Shown: positions 1 to 11,762 of the stretch, piece after piece
How the letters are laid out: each line of letters opens with the position of its first letter
How positions within the stretch are numbered: the first letter of the stretch is position 1
Source: an uncultured Opitutia bacterium
GTDB taxonomy: Bacteria; Verrucomicrobiota; Verrucomicrobiia; Opitutales; Opitutaceae
Assembly: GCA_903872505.1 (NCBI GenBank)
Contig: CAIQKV010000026.1
Span: 1 to 40,672, forward strand
DNA length: 40,672 nt
Direction of reading: 5' to 3'
Notes under the pieces: generated by a model
What the model saw: the letters and a program-made list of their open reading frames with translations, nothing else
The model's database searches: none
What the model was told of the DNA's origin: nothing
Translations under genes and position numbers: made by a program

Positions 1-48
1 CGAACCTCCACTCGCTCACGCTCGTAGCTACCAGATCAAAGAAGCAAA

Positions 49-70
49 GCGCCTGCGAGCAGCGCCCTAC
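49..70 (-). repeat. REP-like palindrome upstream of mnmA
   Basis: Read on the minus strand this begins GTAGGGCGCTGC, then TC, then GCAGGCGC: the tetranucleotide GTAG followed by a hairpin with a one-base bulge. It has the same head and layout as the palindromes at 552-625, 1195-1220, 31683-31708 and 37784-37973. The first 37 bases of the window also contain a short palindrome (CGCTCACGCTCG), so the left edge may itself be repetitive. Confidence 0.5.
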
Positions 71-129
71 CCTCTGATCTCAGCCGCGTTCGTTTGACAA
101 AGCGTCGCGGCCCCGCGTCGTTTCTCGGC

Positions 130-1332
130 GTGGCTGCACCCGAAAAGATCCTCGTCGCCATGTCCGGCGGCGTCGACAGCTCCGTCGCCGCGCTGCTGTT
201 GCAACAGCAGGGCGTGCCGATCGTCGGGGCGTACATGAAGAACTGGATCAACGAGGACAACGTGATCGGCGATTGCCCGTGGCAGCGGGACATCGAGGAC
301 GCCCGCGCGGTGTGCGAAAAACTCGGCATCGAGTTTCGGATCGTCAACCTGATGGCGGACTACCGCCGGCTCGTCGTGGACTACCTGCTCGACGGCTACC
401 AGCGCGGCCTGACGCCGAATCCCGACGTGATGTGCAACAGCCGGGTGAAGTTCGGGGTGTTCCGCGCTTACGCCGCGGCGGAGGGGTTTTCCGCCCTCGC
501 CACCGGGCATTATGCCCGGCGGGTTGCATCAACAACTGCCGCATCAACAACTGTAGGGGCGCTGTCTTGCAGCGCCCTTCCGACGGACGGCCCAAGCCGG
601 GCGCCGCAAGACGGCGCCCCTACAGTTTCGGAACCTCAATTCGATCTCCTCGAGGGTGCCGACCAGAACAAAGACCAGTCGTATTTCCTCGCGCTGCTCT
701 CGCAGGAACAGCTCCGGTTCGCGCGGTTTCCCATCGGGCATCTGGCCAAACCCGAGCTGCGCCGGCTCGCCGCCGAGGCCAATCTGCCGACCGCCGCCAA
801 GAAGGACAGCCAGGGCATCTGCTTCATCGGCGAGGTGAAGATGGCGGACTTTCTGAAAGCCTACGTGCCCGAGCATCCGGGTCCGATTGTCCGCGCGACC
901 GACGGCGCGGTCATCGGCCAGCACCGCGGACTGCATTACTACACCATCGGCCAGCGCCGGGGCATCCGGATTCCCTCCAACACCGACGACAAGGCGTATG
1001 TCGTGGTCGGCAAGCGCGCGGTCGACCACGCACTGCTCGTCGCCTTCGACGGACCCGAGGCGCCGGGCCTATGGACCAGCGAGTGCCGGGTGCACAGCCT
1101 GAGTTTCATCGGCGAGCCGATCACAACGGCCCGCCGGATCGAGTGTCGCGTCCGCTACCGCGACCCGCGCGTTTTCTGTGAATTCATTCCGGAGGTAGGG
1201 CGCGTTATCCCTAACGCGCCGCCTCAGTCCGCCTCGATCAAATTCGACCAACCCCAGCGCGCGCTCGCCTCCGGCCAGATCCTGGCGCTCTACGCCGGCG
1301 AAAAACTCCTCGGTGGCGGGGTGTTTGTGTGA
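130..1332 (+). CDS. mnmA: tRNA-specific 2-thiouridylase MnmA (with in-frame repeat insertions)
   Basis: MnmA puts the 2-thio group on U34 of tRNA Lys, Glu and Gln, using ATP and a sulfur relay, in the cytoplasm. The PP-loop SGGVDSS is at the N-terminus. The two catalytic cysteines are in PNPDVMCNS and DSQGICFIG, and the RNA-binding IGQRRG motif follows. The protein ends in the family-typical FDQPQRA...LGGG tail. The start is uncertain: GTG at 130 gives the usual N-terminus ([12 protein letters not shown]), TTG at 94 would add 12 residues, and neither has a Shine-Dalgarno site. Two stretches are not family sequence: about 25 residues encoded by an inverted repeat at 551-625, and about 10 residues encoded by a palindrome at 1195-1220. 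Both keep the frame and leave the motifs intact, so the enzyme is probably active. It converges on the lysE-type gene with a 6-nt gap. Confidence 0.93.
   Translation: MAAPEKILVAMSGGVDSSVAALLLQQQGVPIVGAYMKNWINEDNVIGDCPWQRDIEDARAVCEKLGIEFRIVNLMADYRRLVVDYLLDGYQRGLTPNPDVMCNSRVKFGVFRAYAAAEGFSALATGHYARRVASTTAASTTVGALSCSALPTDGPSRAPQDGAPTVSEPQFDLLEGADQNKDQSYFLALLSQEQLRFARFPIGHLAKPELRRLAAEANLPTAAKKDSQGICFIGEVKMADFLKAYVPEHPGPIVRATDGAVIGQHRGLHYYTIGQRRGIRIPSNTDDKAYVVVGKRAVDHALLVAFDGPEAPGLWTSECRVHSLSFIGEPITTARRIECRVRYRDPRVFCEFIPEVGRVIPNAPPQSASIKFDQPQRALASGQILALYAGEKLLGGGVFV
526..553. repeat. 13-bp tandem direct repeat beside the mnmA REPIN
   Basis: GCATCAACAACTG occurs at 526-538 and again at 541-553, separated by CC. 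It encodes AST-TAAST-T in MnmA. The second copy runs straight into the inverted repeat, so this may be a by-product of the insertion or of slippage at its edge. Confidence 0.75.
551..625. repeat. REPIN-like inverted pair inside mnmA
   Basis: Two units face each other. The left unit (552-577, plus) reads GTAGGGGCGCTG, TCTTG, CAGCGCCC. The right unit (599-624, minus) reads GTAGGGGCGCCG, TCTTG, CGGCGCCC. Each unit is GTAG plus a perfect 8-bp stem. The two units differ at two positions that sit opposite each other in the stem, so pairing is kept. About 21 nt separate them. The whole element is translated in frame within mnmA, between the ATGHYAR and NKDQSYF motifs. Its pattern (GTAG tetranucleotide, hairpin, inverted pairing) matches REP doublets mobilised by RAYT (TnpA-REP) proteins; no RAYT gene lies in this window. 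Confidence 0.85.
1195..1220 (+). repeat. Second REP-like palindrome inside mnmA
   Basis: The sequence is GTAG, then GGCGCGTTA, loop TCCC, then TAACGCGCC: a perfect 9-bp stem behind a GTAG head. It is read in frame as part of [11 protein letters not shown], where related MnmA proteins run directly from the RYRDP segment into the FDEPQRA tail. A close relative with the same loop and GTTA/TAAC core is at 31683-31708. Confidence 0.75.
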
Positions 1333-1338
1333 CCATCC

Positions 1339-1974
1339 TCACCGTACCGTCGCCAGGGCGAGGCTGAGGGCGAAGGCGAGAAAGACGACCCCGAGCGCGC
1401 GGTCGATCCAGTGGCCGTGGCTCAGGAACCGGCCGCGGACGTCCTCGCGGGTGAACAGCACCGACACGAGCGTGAACCACGCCATCGTCGCGAGCGTCAT
1501 CCACAGGCCGTAGGCGGCCTGGATGAGCTTCGGCGTGTGCGGGCTGACGAGCAGGACGAACAGCGAGATGAAGAACAGCGTCGCCTTCGGATTCAGCGCG
1601 TTGGTCAGGAAGCCGGTCGCAAACGCCCCGTGGGGCTTCGGCAGGGCCGGGGCGGCTCCACGGTTGGTTGCGGTCGCCTCGTACGGCTTGGTCCGCAGCG
1701 CCTGCACGCCGAGCCACGCGATGTAGGTCGCACCGGCGTATTTCACCACGGTGAACCAGGTCGCCGAGCTGTGGATCAGCAGCCCGAGCCCGAGCAGCGA
1801 ATAGGTGATGTGCAGCAGGATGCCCGTGCCGATCCCAATGCTCGTCCAGATCGCCGTGCGGCGGCCGTGGGTCAGGCTCTGCTTGAGGACGATGGCGAAG
1901 TCCGGGCCCGGGCTCGCCACGGCGAGCAGGTGGGCGAGCGCGACCTTGGAAAACTCCAGCCAGTAGTCGTGCAT
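1339..1974 (-). CDS. LysE/RhtB-family amino acid exporter
   Basis: This is a six-helix inner-membrane translocator of the LysE/RhtB type, a family that exports amino acids or related metabolites. The family signature is near the N-terminus (LAVASPGPDFAIVLKQSLTHGRR), followed by the GxxxG-rich hydrophobic segment GIGTGILLHITYSLLGLGLL and the YAGATYIAWLGVQALR block. The length of 211 residues is normal for the family. It is the last gene of the minus-strand block, 14 nt after the TPR lipoprotein, and converges on mnmA. The substrate cannot be read from the sequence. Confidence 0.88.
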   Translation of the reverse strand: MHDYWLEFSKVALAHLLAVASPGPDFAIVLKQSLTHGRRTAIWTSIGIGTGILLHITYSLLGLGLLIHSSATWFTVVKYAGATYIAWLGVQALRTKPYEATATNRGAAPALPKPHGAFATGFLTNALNPKATLFFISLFVLLVSPHTPKLIQAAYGLWMTLATMAWFTLVSVLFTREDVRGRFLSHGHWIDRALGVVFLAFALSLALATVR

Positions 1975-1988
1975 CGCGCCGCTGCGAC

Positions 1989-2498
1989 TCAGAGCGCCAT
2001 GTCCTTGAACGCCGGGTCGTCCGGCAGGCGGTCAAGCGACCCGTCCTCCACAAACTTGCGGATATTGCGGTCGTCGGGATGATTCTTCCGGGCCTTTTCC
2101 AGCACGGCGCGGGCGTCGTCCATCCGGCCAAGCAGCGCCAGGGCGTAGATCTGCTGCAGCAGCGACTGGGTGTTCTTGGCATCGCGCTTGTAGTTCGCCT
2201 TGGCGAGGTCGAGCAGTTCCTCATACGCGGCCTTGGCCCCAGCGCGGTTGTCCAGCCGGCGGCGCACCGAGCCGAGCTTGAGCCAGTAGTCCGGCGTGTC
2301 GGGGCAGGCCGCCACCGCCTGGGTCAGCAGGGTCTCCGCCCGGGCGTTGTCGCGCAGGGTGAGGGCAAAATCCGCCTCGCTGACGAGGCTCGCGGCCTGC
2401 TTGCGCTGGAGGGAGGTGACTTCCTTGCGCCCGCAGCCGGCGGTCAGCACTGCGGACAGGCCGAGCAAAAAGAGGAGAAAGTATCGGGGGGAGTGCAT
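1989..2498 (-). CDS. TPR-repeat lipoprotein
   Basis: The N-terminus is a lipoprotein signal peptide: positive start, hydrophobic run FLLFLLGLSAVL, and lipobox LTAGC with Cys at residue 22. The rest is helical with tetratricopeptide-like repeats (for example FALTLRDNARAETLLTQAVAACPD and YALALLGRMDDARAVLEKARKNHPD), suggesting a periplasmic or outer-membrane scaffold. It follows the PilB/GspE-type ATPase gene, so it could serve pilus or secretion assembly (a PilF-like role), but that is inference from position. It is 169 residues long. The 132 nt between it and the ATPase gene show no feature I can name. Confidence 0.8.
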   Translation of the reverse strand: MHSPRYFLLFLLGLSAVLTAGCGRKEVTSLQRKQAASLVSEADFALTLRDNARAETLLTQAVAACPDTPDYWLKLGSVRRRLDNRAGAKAAYEELLDLAKANYKRDAKNTQSLLQQIYALALLGRMDDARAVLEKARKNHPDDRNIRKFVEDGSLDRLPDDPAFKDMAL

Positions 2499-2630
2499 CA
2501 GTGGCGGGAGTGCGCCGGGAAGCGCCGGGCGGGAAAGGTTTTCAGGGCAGGAGGATCAGCGCGAAACCGAGGGGCGCGTGGCGGGCGCGCGGCGGCGGCA
2601 TTGTCATGCGGGGCAAGGGTGCGACCGCCA

Positions 2631-4340
2631 TCACAGGTCCGCGGGGACAGTGGCGATCGCCTCCTCCATCGTGGTCAGGCCTTCCTTGACCTTGTACATG
2701 CTGTCCTGGTGGAGGGTCTTCATGCCGCCGCGCATGGCGATTTTTTTGATCTCGGAAGTCTCGGCCTTCTTGTTGATGCCCTCGATCAGCTCGTCGTTGG
2801 TCACCATCAGCTCGTGGATGCCGATCCGGCCCTTGTAGCCGCTGTTGTTGCACTTGGAGCAGCCGCGGGGGCTGTGCTTGAAGATCTGGCCGCTCCAGCC
2901 AATCGCCTTCTCGATGATCTCCTTTTCCCGCCCGTGGGGCGTGTAGGCGATGCGGCAGGTCTTGCAGACGCGGCGCGCGAGGCGCTGCGAGCAGACGCAC
3001 AGGAGCGACGACGAGATCATGAACGGCTCGATCTCCATGTCGGTCAGACGGGCGACCGTGCTCGGCGCGTCGTTGGTGTGCAGGGTGCTGAGCAGCAAGT
3101 GACCGGTGAGCGCGGCCTCGACGGAGATGTCCGCCGTCTCCTTGTCGCGAATTTCGCCCACGAGGATGATGTCGGGGTCCTGCCGGAGGAAGGAGCGGAG
3201 CGCCGTGGCGAAGGTGAGGCCGATCTGCCGGTGCATCTGCATCTGGTTGATGCCGGCGAGCGTGTACTCGATCGGGTCCTCCGCGGTGCGGATGACGATC
3301 TCGGGGGAGTTGATCTCGTTGAGCGCGGAATAGAGCGTCATCGACTTGCCGGAGCCGGTCGGGCCGCAGTGCAGGATCATGCCGTAGGGCTGGCGGATGA
3401 TCTCGCGGTACTTGGCGAGGTTCTCCTCGGAGAAGCCGAGCGCGGGCAGCGGCAGGGTCGCCTTCTGCTTGTCGAGGATACGCATGACGAGGCCCTCGCC
3501 GTGGTTGAGCGGGGCGGTCGAGACGCGCAAGTCGAGGTCGAGGGTCTTCTTGGTGTACTGCTTGAAGATGATGCGCCCGTCCTGCGGCAGGCGCCGCTCG
3601 GAGATGTCGAGGTTGCACATGATCTTCACGCGGGCGACCAGCGCGGGGGCGACCTTGGCGGGGAGGCGGAGCTTTTCCTGGCAAAGGCCGTCGATGCGGT
3701 ACCGGACGATGATTTCGTTCTCCTGCGGCTCGACGTGGATGTCGCTCGCCCCCGCGAAGTAGGCGTCCTCGATGATGCGGTTCGCGAGCTGGATGATCGG
3801 GCCGGACTCCTCGTTGACGAGGTCGTCCTCGCTGACCTGGATGACGTTGCCGAACTCGGCGCCAATCTGCTGCACCACGTCGTCGAAGCCGGTGGACTGG
3901 TTGTTGGCGCCCTGGTTGAACTTGTCGCGGATGTCCTTTTCGCGGCCGAGCATGCGCACGACCTTCAGGCCGGTCATCTCGTGGATCTTCGCCGGGACGG
4001 TGACCTCGAAGGGGTTGGCAAACACCACCAGCAGCAAGTCGCCCACCTGCCCCACCGGCACCACGAGGTTCTCGATGCAGAACTCCTGCGGGATGCGCTC
4101 GTACGTGCTCGGCGTGATCTTGTAGCGGGAAATGTTGTAGGGCGCGAGGCCGAGCGCGCGGCTCTTGGCCACCAGGATCTGCAGCGGGGAGATGCGGTGC
4201 TCCTCCTGGAGCAGCCGGTCGAGGGCGTCGCCATTCAGGTCCGCGGTGACGGCGGCGATGACGTCGCGCTGCCGTTCGGACAGCCGGCCCATTTCCACGA
4301 GCTTGGCGACGATCTGGGTCTGGACTTTTCCGAGGGGCAT
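2631..4340 (-). CDS. PilB/GspE-family secretion or type IV pilus ATPase
   Basis: A cytoplasmic hexameric ATPase that drives assembly of a type II secretion pseudopilus or a type IV pilus. The 569 residues show an MshEN-like N-terminal domain (about 1-145), the N2 domain (about 175-290), Walker A GPTGSGKS at 326-333, the Asp box near AEDPIEY, Walker [10 protein letters not shown] at about 391-399, and the zinc-binding tetracysteine (CKTC ... CSKC) after it. All catalytic motifs are present. PilB and GspE cannot be told apart with certainty from sequence alone, and the window holds no pilin, PilC/GspF or secretin gene. It starts 4 nt after the upstream MshEN-like gene stops, so the two are probably translated together and may act as partners. 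Confidence 0.92.
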   Translation of the reverse strand: MPLGKVQTQIVAKLVEMGRLSERQRDVIAAVTADLNGDALDRLLQEEHRISPLQILVAKSRALGLAPYNISRYKITPSTYERIPQEFCIENLVVPVGQVGDLLLVVFANPFEVTVPAKIHEMTGLKVVRMLGREKDIRDKFNQGANNQSTGFDDVVQQIGAEFGNVIQVSEDDLVNEESGPIIQLANRIIEDAYFAGASDIHVEPQENEIIVRYRIDGLCQEKLRLPAKVAPALVARVKIMCNLDISERRLPQDGRIIFKQYTKKTLDLDLRVSTAPLNHGEGLVMRILDKQKATLPLPALGFSEENLAKYREIIRQPYGMILHCGPTGSGKSMTLYSALNEINSPEIVIRTAEDPIEYTLAGINQMQMHRQIGLTFATALRSFLRQDPDIILVGEIRDKETADISVEAALTGHLLLSTLHTNDAPSTVARLTDMEIEPFMISSSLLCVCSQRLARRVCKTCRIAYTPHGREKEIIEKAIGWSGQIFKHSPRGCSKCNNSGYKGRIGIHELMVTNDELIEGINKKAETSEIKKIAMRGGMKTLHQDSMYKVKEGLTTMEEAIATVPADL

Positions 4341-4344
4341 GGCG

Positions 4345-5115
4345 TCAGGTGCGCTTGGCCGGCGGCGGGGCCGGCGGGGGCGGCGTCTTCAGGTGCGCGA
4401 GGGGCACGGGCTCGACCGTCTTCCCGGGGAACGGCGGCGCCGAGCCGGTGGTCCGGGCCGGGAACGGCGCGATCGTGCCGAACGGTGCCCGCGCTCCGCC
4501 CGCGGGCGCCGCACTGGGCGCCGGCGTGGGGAACGGCGACCGGGAACCGGTGGGAAAGGGCGCCCGGGAGGTGGCCGGCCCCGTCCCGAAGGGCGTGGGC
4601 GAGCCGCCCGGGACCGCCGGCATCGGGGCGATCCGGTCGGCCGCGAGCTTTTCCAGGTAGTCGGCGATGATCTCGATCGTGCTGCCGAACCACAGGATCG
4701 GCCCCGTGTACTGTTTCTCCCAGAAGCTCCGCACCGCCGGGCTCAGGTAGTATGCCGTGGCGATGAAGTGAAAATCCTCGTCGTGGTCGAACGGCACGGA
4801 CCAGGTCGCCCAGCACGTGTTGATGTCCGTGTTTTTTCGCACCTCGTCGGGCACGTCGTAGCCGCGCAGGTCGACGAGGCCGCAGCCTTCGTTGTCGACG
4901 ATGTGCTGGAGCAGGTCCTCCTCGCGCAGCGCCTTCATCTGGTAGGCCAGGATGCCGAGCACGGTGCTCTGCCGCGGTTCGTCCGCCGACATGAGCTCGA
5001 GCAGCTTCTCGTTGGCCTTCTCGAGGTCGTCCAGCTTCACCAGGTTGGCCTCGACCAGGCCCGCGCCCAGCAGGCGGTTGGAGCGCATCAGGAGTTGGCG
5101 GTGTTCCGGGAGCAT
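4345..5115 (-). CDS. MshEN-like protein paired with the pilus/secretion ATPase
   Basis: This 256-residue protein has no ATPase domain. Residues about 10-90 ([23 protein letters not shown] ... [19 protein letters not shown]) look like the N-terminal domain of GspE/PilB proteins, as a stand-alone copy. A compact middle region (about 100-165) follows. The last 85 or so residues are Pro/Gly/Ala-rich with recurring PF motifs ([30 protein letters not shown]) and look disordered. The ATG at 5115 is chosen because the long open frame upstream is out of phase with and overlaps obgE. It lies between obgE (20 nt) and the ATPase gene (4 nt). A regulatory or adaptor role for the ATPase is inference; I do not recognise a named family for the whole protein. 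Confidence 0.75.
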   Translation of the reverse strand: MLPEHRQLLMRSNRLLGAGLVEANLVKLDDLEKANEKLLELMSADEPRQSTVLGILAYQMKALREEDLLQHIVDNEGCGLVDLRGYDVPDEVRKNTDINTCWATWSVPFDHDEDFHFIATAYYLSPAVRSFWEKQYTGPILWFGSTIEIIADYLEKLAADRIAPMPAVPGGSPTPFGTGPATSRAPFPTGSRSPFPTPAPSAAPAGGARAPFGTIAPFPARTTGSAPPFPGKTVEPVPLAHLKTPPPPAPPPAKRT

Positions 5116-5135
5116 ATCGGAGCCGGGAGTGTGAC

Positions 5136-8263
<3,128 letters not shown>

Positions 8264-8296
8264 GGGAAATTCCGGACCGAGCCGGGTGCCCGGGCC

Positions 8297-9550
8297 TCAG
8301 AGCGCGATCTTGATGCCCTTGCGCAGGTAGGTCGGCACGTCGAGGTCGTGGCCCTCGAAGAGGTTCCGGTCGGTCTTCTCAAAGTGACCGCGGCTCTCCA
8401 CCTCGCCGAAGCCAAACTCATCCTGCGCCACCTTGGCGGCGGCGGATCCGGCGGCAACGGCGGGCGCGGGCTCCGGTGCCCGGGTGGCGGCGGGCGCGGC
8501 CGCGCCCTCGGCGTGGGGCAAATTCGTCCGGCCCCGCGTCGGCGCCGGCCGGCGCGGCGGCACGCTGCGGCTGCCCATGTCGCTGGTGCCGAGCACGCAG
8601 ACCTCGACGCGGTTCTGCATCCCCTCGTCGATCACGGCGCCCATGATGATGTGCGACTCGCGGCCGAACTGGTCGGTGATGGAGGTCATCAGCTCGTTCA
8701 CCTTCGGCAGGGTCAGGTCGGTGCCGCCGATGATGTTCACGAGCAGCCGGTCGGCCTTGCGCGAGAATTCCGGCGTGTGGAGCAGCGGGCAGAGCTTCAG
8801 GCTGGCGATGGCGTCCGCCACGGCGTTGTCGCCCGTGCCGGCGCCGAGGCCGAACAGCGTCTTGCCGCCGCGCTGCTGGAACATCTGCCGCAGCGTGGCG
8901 AAATCGAGGTTGATGAGGCCGGTCTTGAACAGCATCGCCCAGATCGACTTCACGCCGCGGCCGATCCACTCGTCGGCGCGCGCGAACGAGTCGAGCACGC
9001 TGGTGTCGTCGGCGCCCTCCTGCAGCAGGATGTCGTTCGGCAGCGGGATGACGGCGTCGCAGACCTTGCGCAGCGCGAGCAGGCCCTCCTCGGCCTGCTT
9101 GAGCCGGCGGCCGCCCTCGAAGCTGAACGGCAGGGTGACGAACGCGATCACGAGCGCGCCCGACTCCGCCGCGATCTCGGCCACGGTGGGCATCGCCCCG
9201 CTGCCGGTGCCGCCGCCCATGCCGGCGATGAGGAACACGAGGTCGCAGTCCTTCACCACCGCCGCGATCTTCTCGCGGTCCGCCTCGGCGGCCTCGCGGC
9301 CGAGGTCCGGGTCGCCGCCGGCGCCGAGGCCGCGCGTGACGCCCATGCCGATGAGCACCTTGTCCTGCACGGGCGAACTCGCGAGCGCCTGGTAGTCGGT
9401 GTTGATGACCGCGAGTTGCAGGCGCTCGAGGTTCTCCATCTTCAGGCGGTCGACGGCGTTCGAGCCCGCGCCGCCGACGCCGACCAGCTTGATCGCGATG
9501 TTGCGGTCCGTGAGCAGCGAGCTTTCGAGGGGCAGTTCGTTGAGATTCAT
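8297..9550 (-). CDS. ftsZ: Cell division GTPase FtsZ
   Basis: FtsZ polymerises into the cytokinetic ring. The tubulin signature GMGGGTGSG, the N-terminal nucleotide loop GVGGAGSNAV, and the catalytic T7 region (INLDFATL) are present. A variable linker (Ala/Pro/Arg-rich) leads to a C-terminal peptide DVPTYLRKG that should bind FtsA. I chose ATG 9550 (MNLNELPL), 7 nt after the ftsA stop; a TTG at 9571 would overlap ftsA. This gives 417 residues, rather long because of the linker. Small departures from the common form are LPFSFEG where KPF is usual, and VNIIGG for VNITGG. Its presence separates this organism from the FtsZ-less planctomycetes and chlamydiae. Confidence 0.97.
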   Translation of the reverse strand: MNLNELPLESSLLTDRNIAIKLVGVGGAGSNAVDRLKMENLERLQLAVINTDYQALASSPVQDKVLIGMGVTRGLGAGGDPDLGREAAEADREKIAAVVKDCDLVFLIAGMGGGTGSGAMPTVAEIAAESGALVIAFVTLPFSFEGGRRLKQAEEGLLALRKVCDAVIPLPNDILLQEGADDTSVLDSFARADEWIGRGVKSIWAMLFKTGLINLDFATLRQMFQQRGGKTLFGLGAGTGDNAVADAIASLKLCPLLHTPEFSRKADRLLVNIIGGTDLTLPKVNELMTSITDQFGRESHIIMGAVIDEGMQNRVEVCVLGTSDMGSRSVPPRRPAPTRGRTNLPHAEGAAAPAATRAPEPAPAVAAGSAAAKVAQDEFGFGEVESRGHFEKTDRNLFEGHDLDVPTYLRKGIKIAL

Positions 9551-9557
9551 GGCGGCT

Positions 9558-10772
9558 TCAGGCGCTGGCAAAGAGGCGTTTGACGCCGGCGAGGAGGCCG
9601 CCGCGGCGCCGGCTGGTCGCGGTGCGCTCGGCCTGCGCCGTCACGCCGTAGTAGAGCAGGCCCAGCGCGGTGTGGTTGCCGGGGTCGCGGAGGTTCTCGG
9701 CGACCCAGGCGGGTGTTTCCCCGAGGTGCGCGGGCACGCCGAACACCTTGGCCGCGGCCTCCGCGATGCCGGGGAGCTTGGCCGTGCCGCCCGTCAGGAC
9801 CACGCCGGCGGCGCAGGTCTCGGGCGCGAAGGCGCCGCCGAGGTTCTTCTTCACCACCTCGAGCAGCTCCCAGGTGCGCGCCGCGGTGATCTGCTCGATG
9901 GCGTGGCGCGGAAACTGGCGGTCGCCGATGGCGAAGTTGCCGTCGAGCCAGACCTTCTCGGCCTTGTCGCGCGCCTGCACCGTGGCGCGGCCGAAGCGGA
10001 GCTTGAGCTTCTCCGCCTGCCCCTCGGTGAGGCGGAGGCCGATGCTGAGGTCGTTCGTCAGGTGCGAGCCGCCGACCGGCACGACGCCGGTCGTGTGCGG
10101 CCCGCCGTCGCGATACAGCACGTAGTCGGTCGTGCCGGCACCGAGGTCGAGCGCAAGCACGCCATGCTGGCGATCCTCGGGCGTGGTGACCATGTGCCCC
10201 GACGCCAGGCTCGCGAGCACGAGCTCGTCCACCGCCAGGCCAAAGCCGCGGATGACATGGATGTTGTCCGCCAGGCGCTGTTCCTGCCCGTGCACCGTCC
10301 AGTAGCCGACCTCCAGCCGCTGCCCGACCAGGTTTTCCGGCGAGCCCGGGATGATCCGGCCGTCGACGCGGAACGGCCGGCGGATGTGATGGACGACCAT
10401 GCGGCCGGGCCCGAGCTGCTTGGACTTGGCGAGCTCGCTGACGGTCCGGATGTCCTCGGCGCCGATCATGTTGTCGGCCGCCTTCACGTTGACCGCGGCC
10501 TCGTTGTAGAATCCCTCGAGGTGCCCGCCGGTCTGCGCGAGGAAGACCAGCTCGATGCGCTCGCCGGCGTCCCGCATGGCGTGCTCGAGGGCGCTGTGCG
10601 TGCATTCGCTGGCGGCCTTGAAGTCAACCACGGCGCCCTTGATGATCCCGCGCGAGGAGCACTCGCCATGGCCGATGATGGTCAGCTCGCGGCCGGTGTA
10701 GTCGCCGACGAGGGCGGTGATCTTCGAGGTGCCGATTTCTACGGCGCCGATGAAAGTGGAACGGGAACTCAC
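9558..10772 (-). CDS. ftsA: Cell division protein FtsA
   Basis: An actin-like ATPase that tethers FtsZ to the inner membrane and recruits later divisome proteins. The 404 residues show the phosphate 1 motif (GAVEIGTSKITALVGD), phosphate 2 (ALDLGAGTTDYVLY), and the adenosine motif (VVLTGGTAKLPGI). A C-terminal amphipathic helix, GGLLAGVKRLFASA, is suited to membrane binding. It lies between ftsQ (15 nt) and ftsZ (7 nt). Confidence 0.96.
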   Translation of the reverse strand: MSSRSTFIGAVEIGTSKITALVGDYTGRELTIIGHGECSSRGIIKGAVVDFKAASECTHSALEHAMRDAGERIELVFLAQTGGHLEGFYNEAAVNVKAADNMIGAEDIRTVSELAKSKQLGPGRMVVHHIRRPFRVDGRIIPGSPENLVGQRLEVGYWTVHGQEQRLADNIHVIRGFGLAVDELVLASLASGHMVTTPEDRQHGVLALDLGAGTTDYVLYRDGGPHTTGVVPVGGSHLTNDLSIGLRLTEGQAEKLKLRFGRATVQARDKAEKVWLDGNFAIGDRQFPRHAIEQITAARTWELLEVVKKNLGGAFAPETCAAGVVLTGGTAKLPGIAEAAAKVFGVPAHLGETPAWVAENLRDPGNHTALGLLYYGVTAQAERTATSRRRGGLLAGVKRLFASA

Positions 10773-10787
10773 GGGCAGGAAGGCGGG

Positions 10788-11762
10788 CTAGTGATGGGGG
10801 AAGACGGGCAGGACGAGGGCGGGTGCGGCGGGTGCCGGAGGCTTGGGCCGGGACGCGTCCGCGGGCTCGACCCCGCTGAACGCCACCGGCACCTGCGCCC
10901 CCACCGCCAGGTTGATTTCTCGGGGCGATTTCTCGGGGTGCGCCTTGGCGGCGTCAAGGATGGCGTCAAGATTCGCGAGCTGCCGGAAAAAATCCTCGGT
11001 GAGGCCGAAGGTGATCTTGGTCTCATCGCGGGTGACAACCTCGATCTCGCCGTCGGACTCGAGCCGGGCGAGCGAGACCACGCGCCAGGTGTCGTAGAGG
11101 TGCTCGGCCTCAAGCTTCGCCTTGGCCAGCAGGTCCGCCACGGATTCCATGCCCGTGATCGGCTGGTAGGCCCCGCCCGCGCGCAGCAGCTTCATGCCGG
11201 CGAGCCAGGGCAGCGTCTGGACCATCGCCGGGTCGTATCCCACCCCCTCGTAGACCGCGCCATCGCGGGCGACGAGCAGGGTGCGCGGCTCCGCGTCCCG
11301 GTCCTGGGCCGACAGGCGCGCGACCGGCATGCGCTCGGAGAGGCTCACCGCCAGCGTCGCGGGAAAACTGCGTGTCAGCGTCGCCGAGCGCACCTGCCCG
11401 GAGGCCAGCAGGCGCGTCCGCAGCTGGAAAAGATCGAGCGACATCAGCGAGGTGTTTTTCGGCAGCGCCAGCGTGCGGGCGAGCCACGCCTGGTCGAGGA
11501 CGCCATCGGTCACGAGCACGAGGTCCTTCACCGGCGCCGACGGCGCGGTCTCGGCCGCCTTCCGGGGATTCGCCTGGAAGGTCGCCGCGACCTCCAGCCC
11601 GCCCCAGACCACGCCCGCCAGGACGGCGACGATGCCCGCCGTTTTCAACCCGCTCAACACGACGCGCCGCCGGCCGCCGGAGGACAGGGCCCGGCGGTTC
11701 ACCTGCTGGGGAATTTCCCTCCAGCTGCGCGTGGGCGGCGTGGTGGCGTGGCGTGAACTCAT
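10788..11762 (-). CDS. ftsQ: Cell division protein FtsQ/DivIB
   Basis: A single-pass inner-membrane divisome protein. The cytoplasmic N-terminus (about 1-42, basic) is followed by one membrane helix (VVLSGLKTAGIVAVLAGVVWGG) and a POTRA-like periplasmic segment (VLVTDGVLDQAWLARTLALPKN ... VRSATLTRSFPATLAVSLSERMPVA). The rest is poorly conserved, with a Pro-rich tail. ATG 11762 was chosen because it overlaps the ddl stop in an ATGA junction. It is 324 residues long. Sequence identity to FtsQ is weak, as usual for the family, but position (ddl-ftsQ-ftsA-ftsZ) and layout agree. Confidence 0.88.
   Translation of the reverse strand: MSSRHATTPPTRSWREIPQQVNRRALSSGGRRRVVLSGLKTAGIVAVLAGVVWGGLEVAATFQANPRKAAETAPSAPVKDLVLVTDGVLDQAWLARTLALPKNTSLMSLDLFQLRTRLLASGQVRSATLTRSFPATLAVSLSERMPVARLSAQDRDAEPRTLLVARDGAVYEGVGYDPAMVQTLPWLAGMKLLRAGGAYQPITGMESVADLLAKAKLEAEHLYDTWRVVSLARLESDGEIEVVTRDETKITFGLTEDFFRQLANLDAILDAAKAHPEKSPREINLAVGAQVPVAFSGVEPADASRPKPPAPAAPALVLPVFPHH

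Noticed and set aside
2079..4670. 863-residue open frame on the plus strand
   Set aside because: It is a high-GC shadow frame antisense to the PilB/GspE-type gene, which has all family motifs.
9399..11756. 785-residue open frame on the plus strand over ftsA and ftsQ
   Set aside because: Composition-driven antisense frame with no motif; the minus-strand genes are clearly real.
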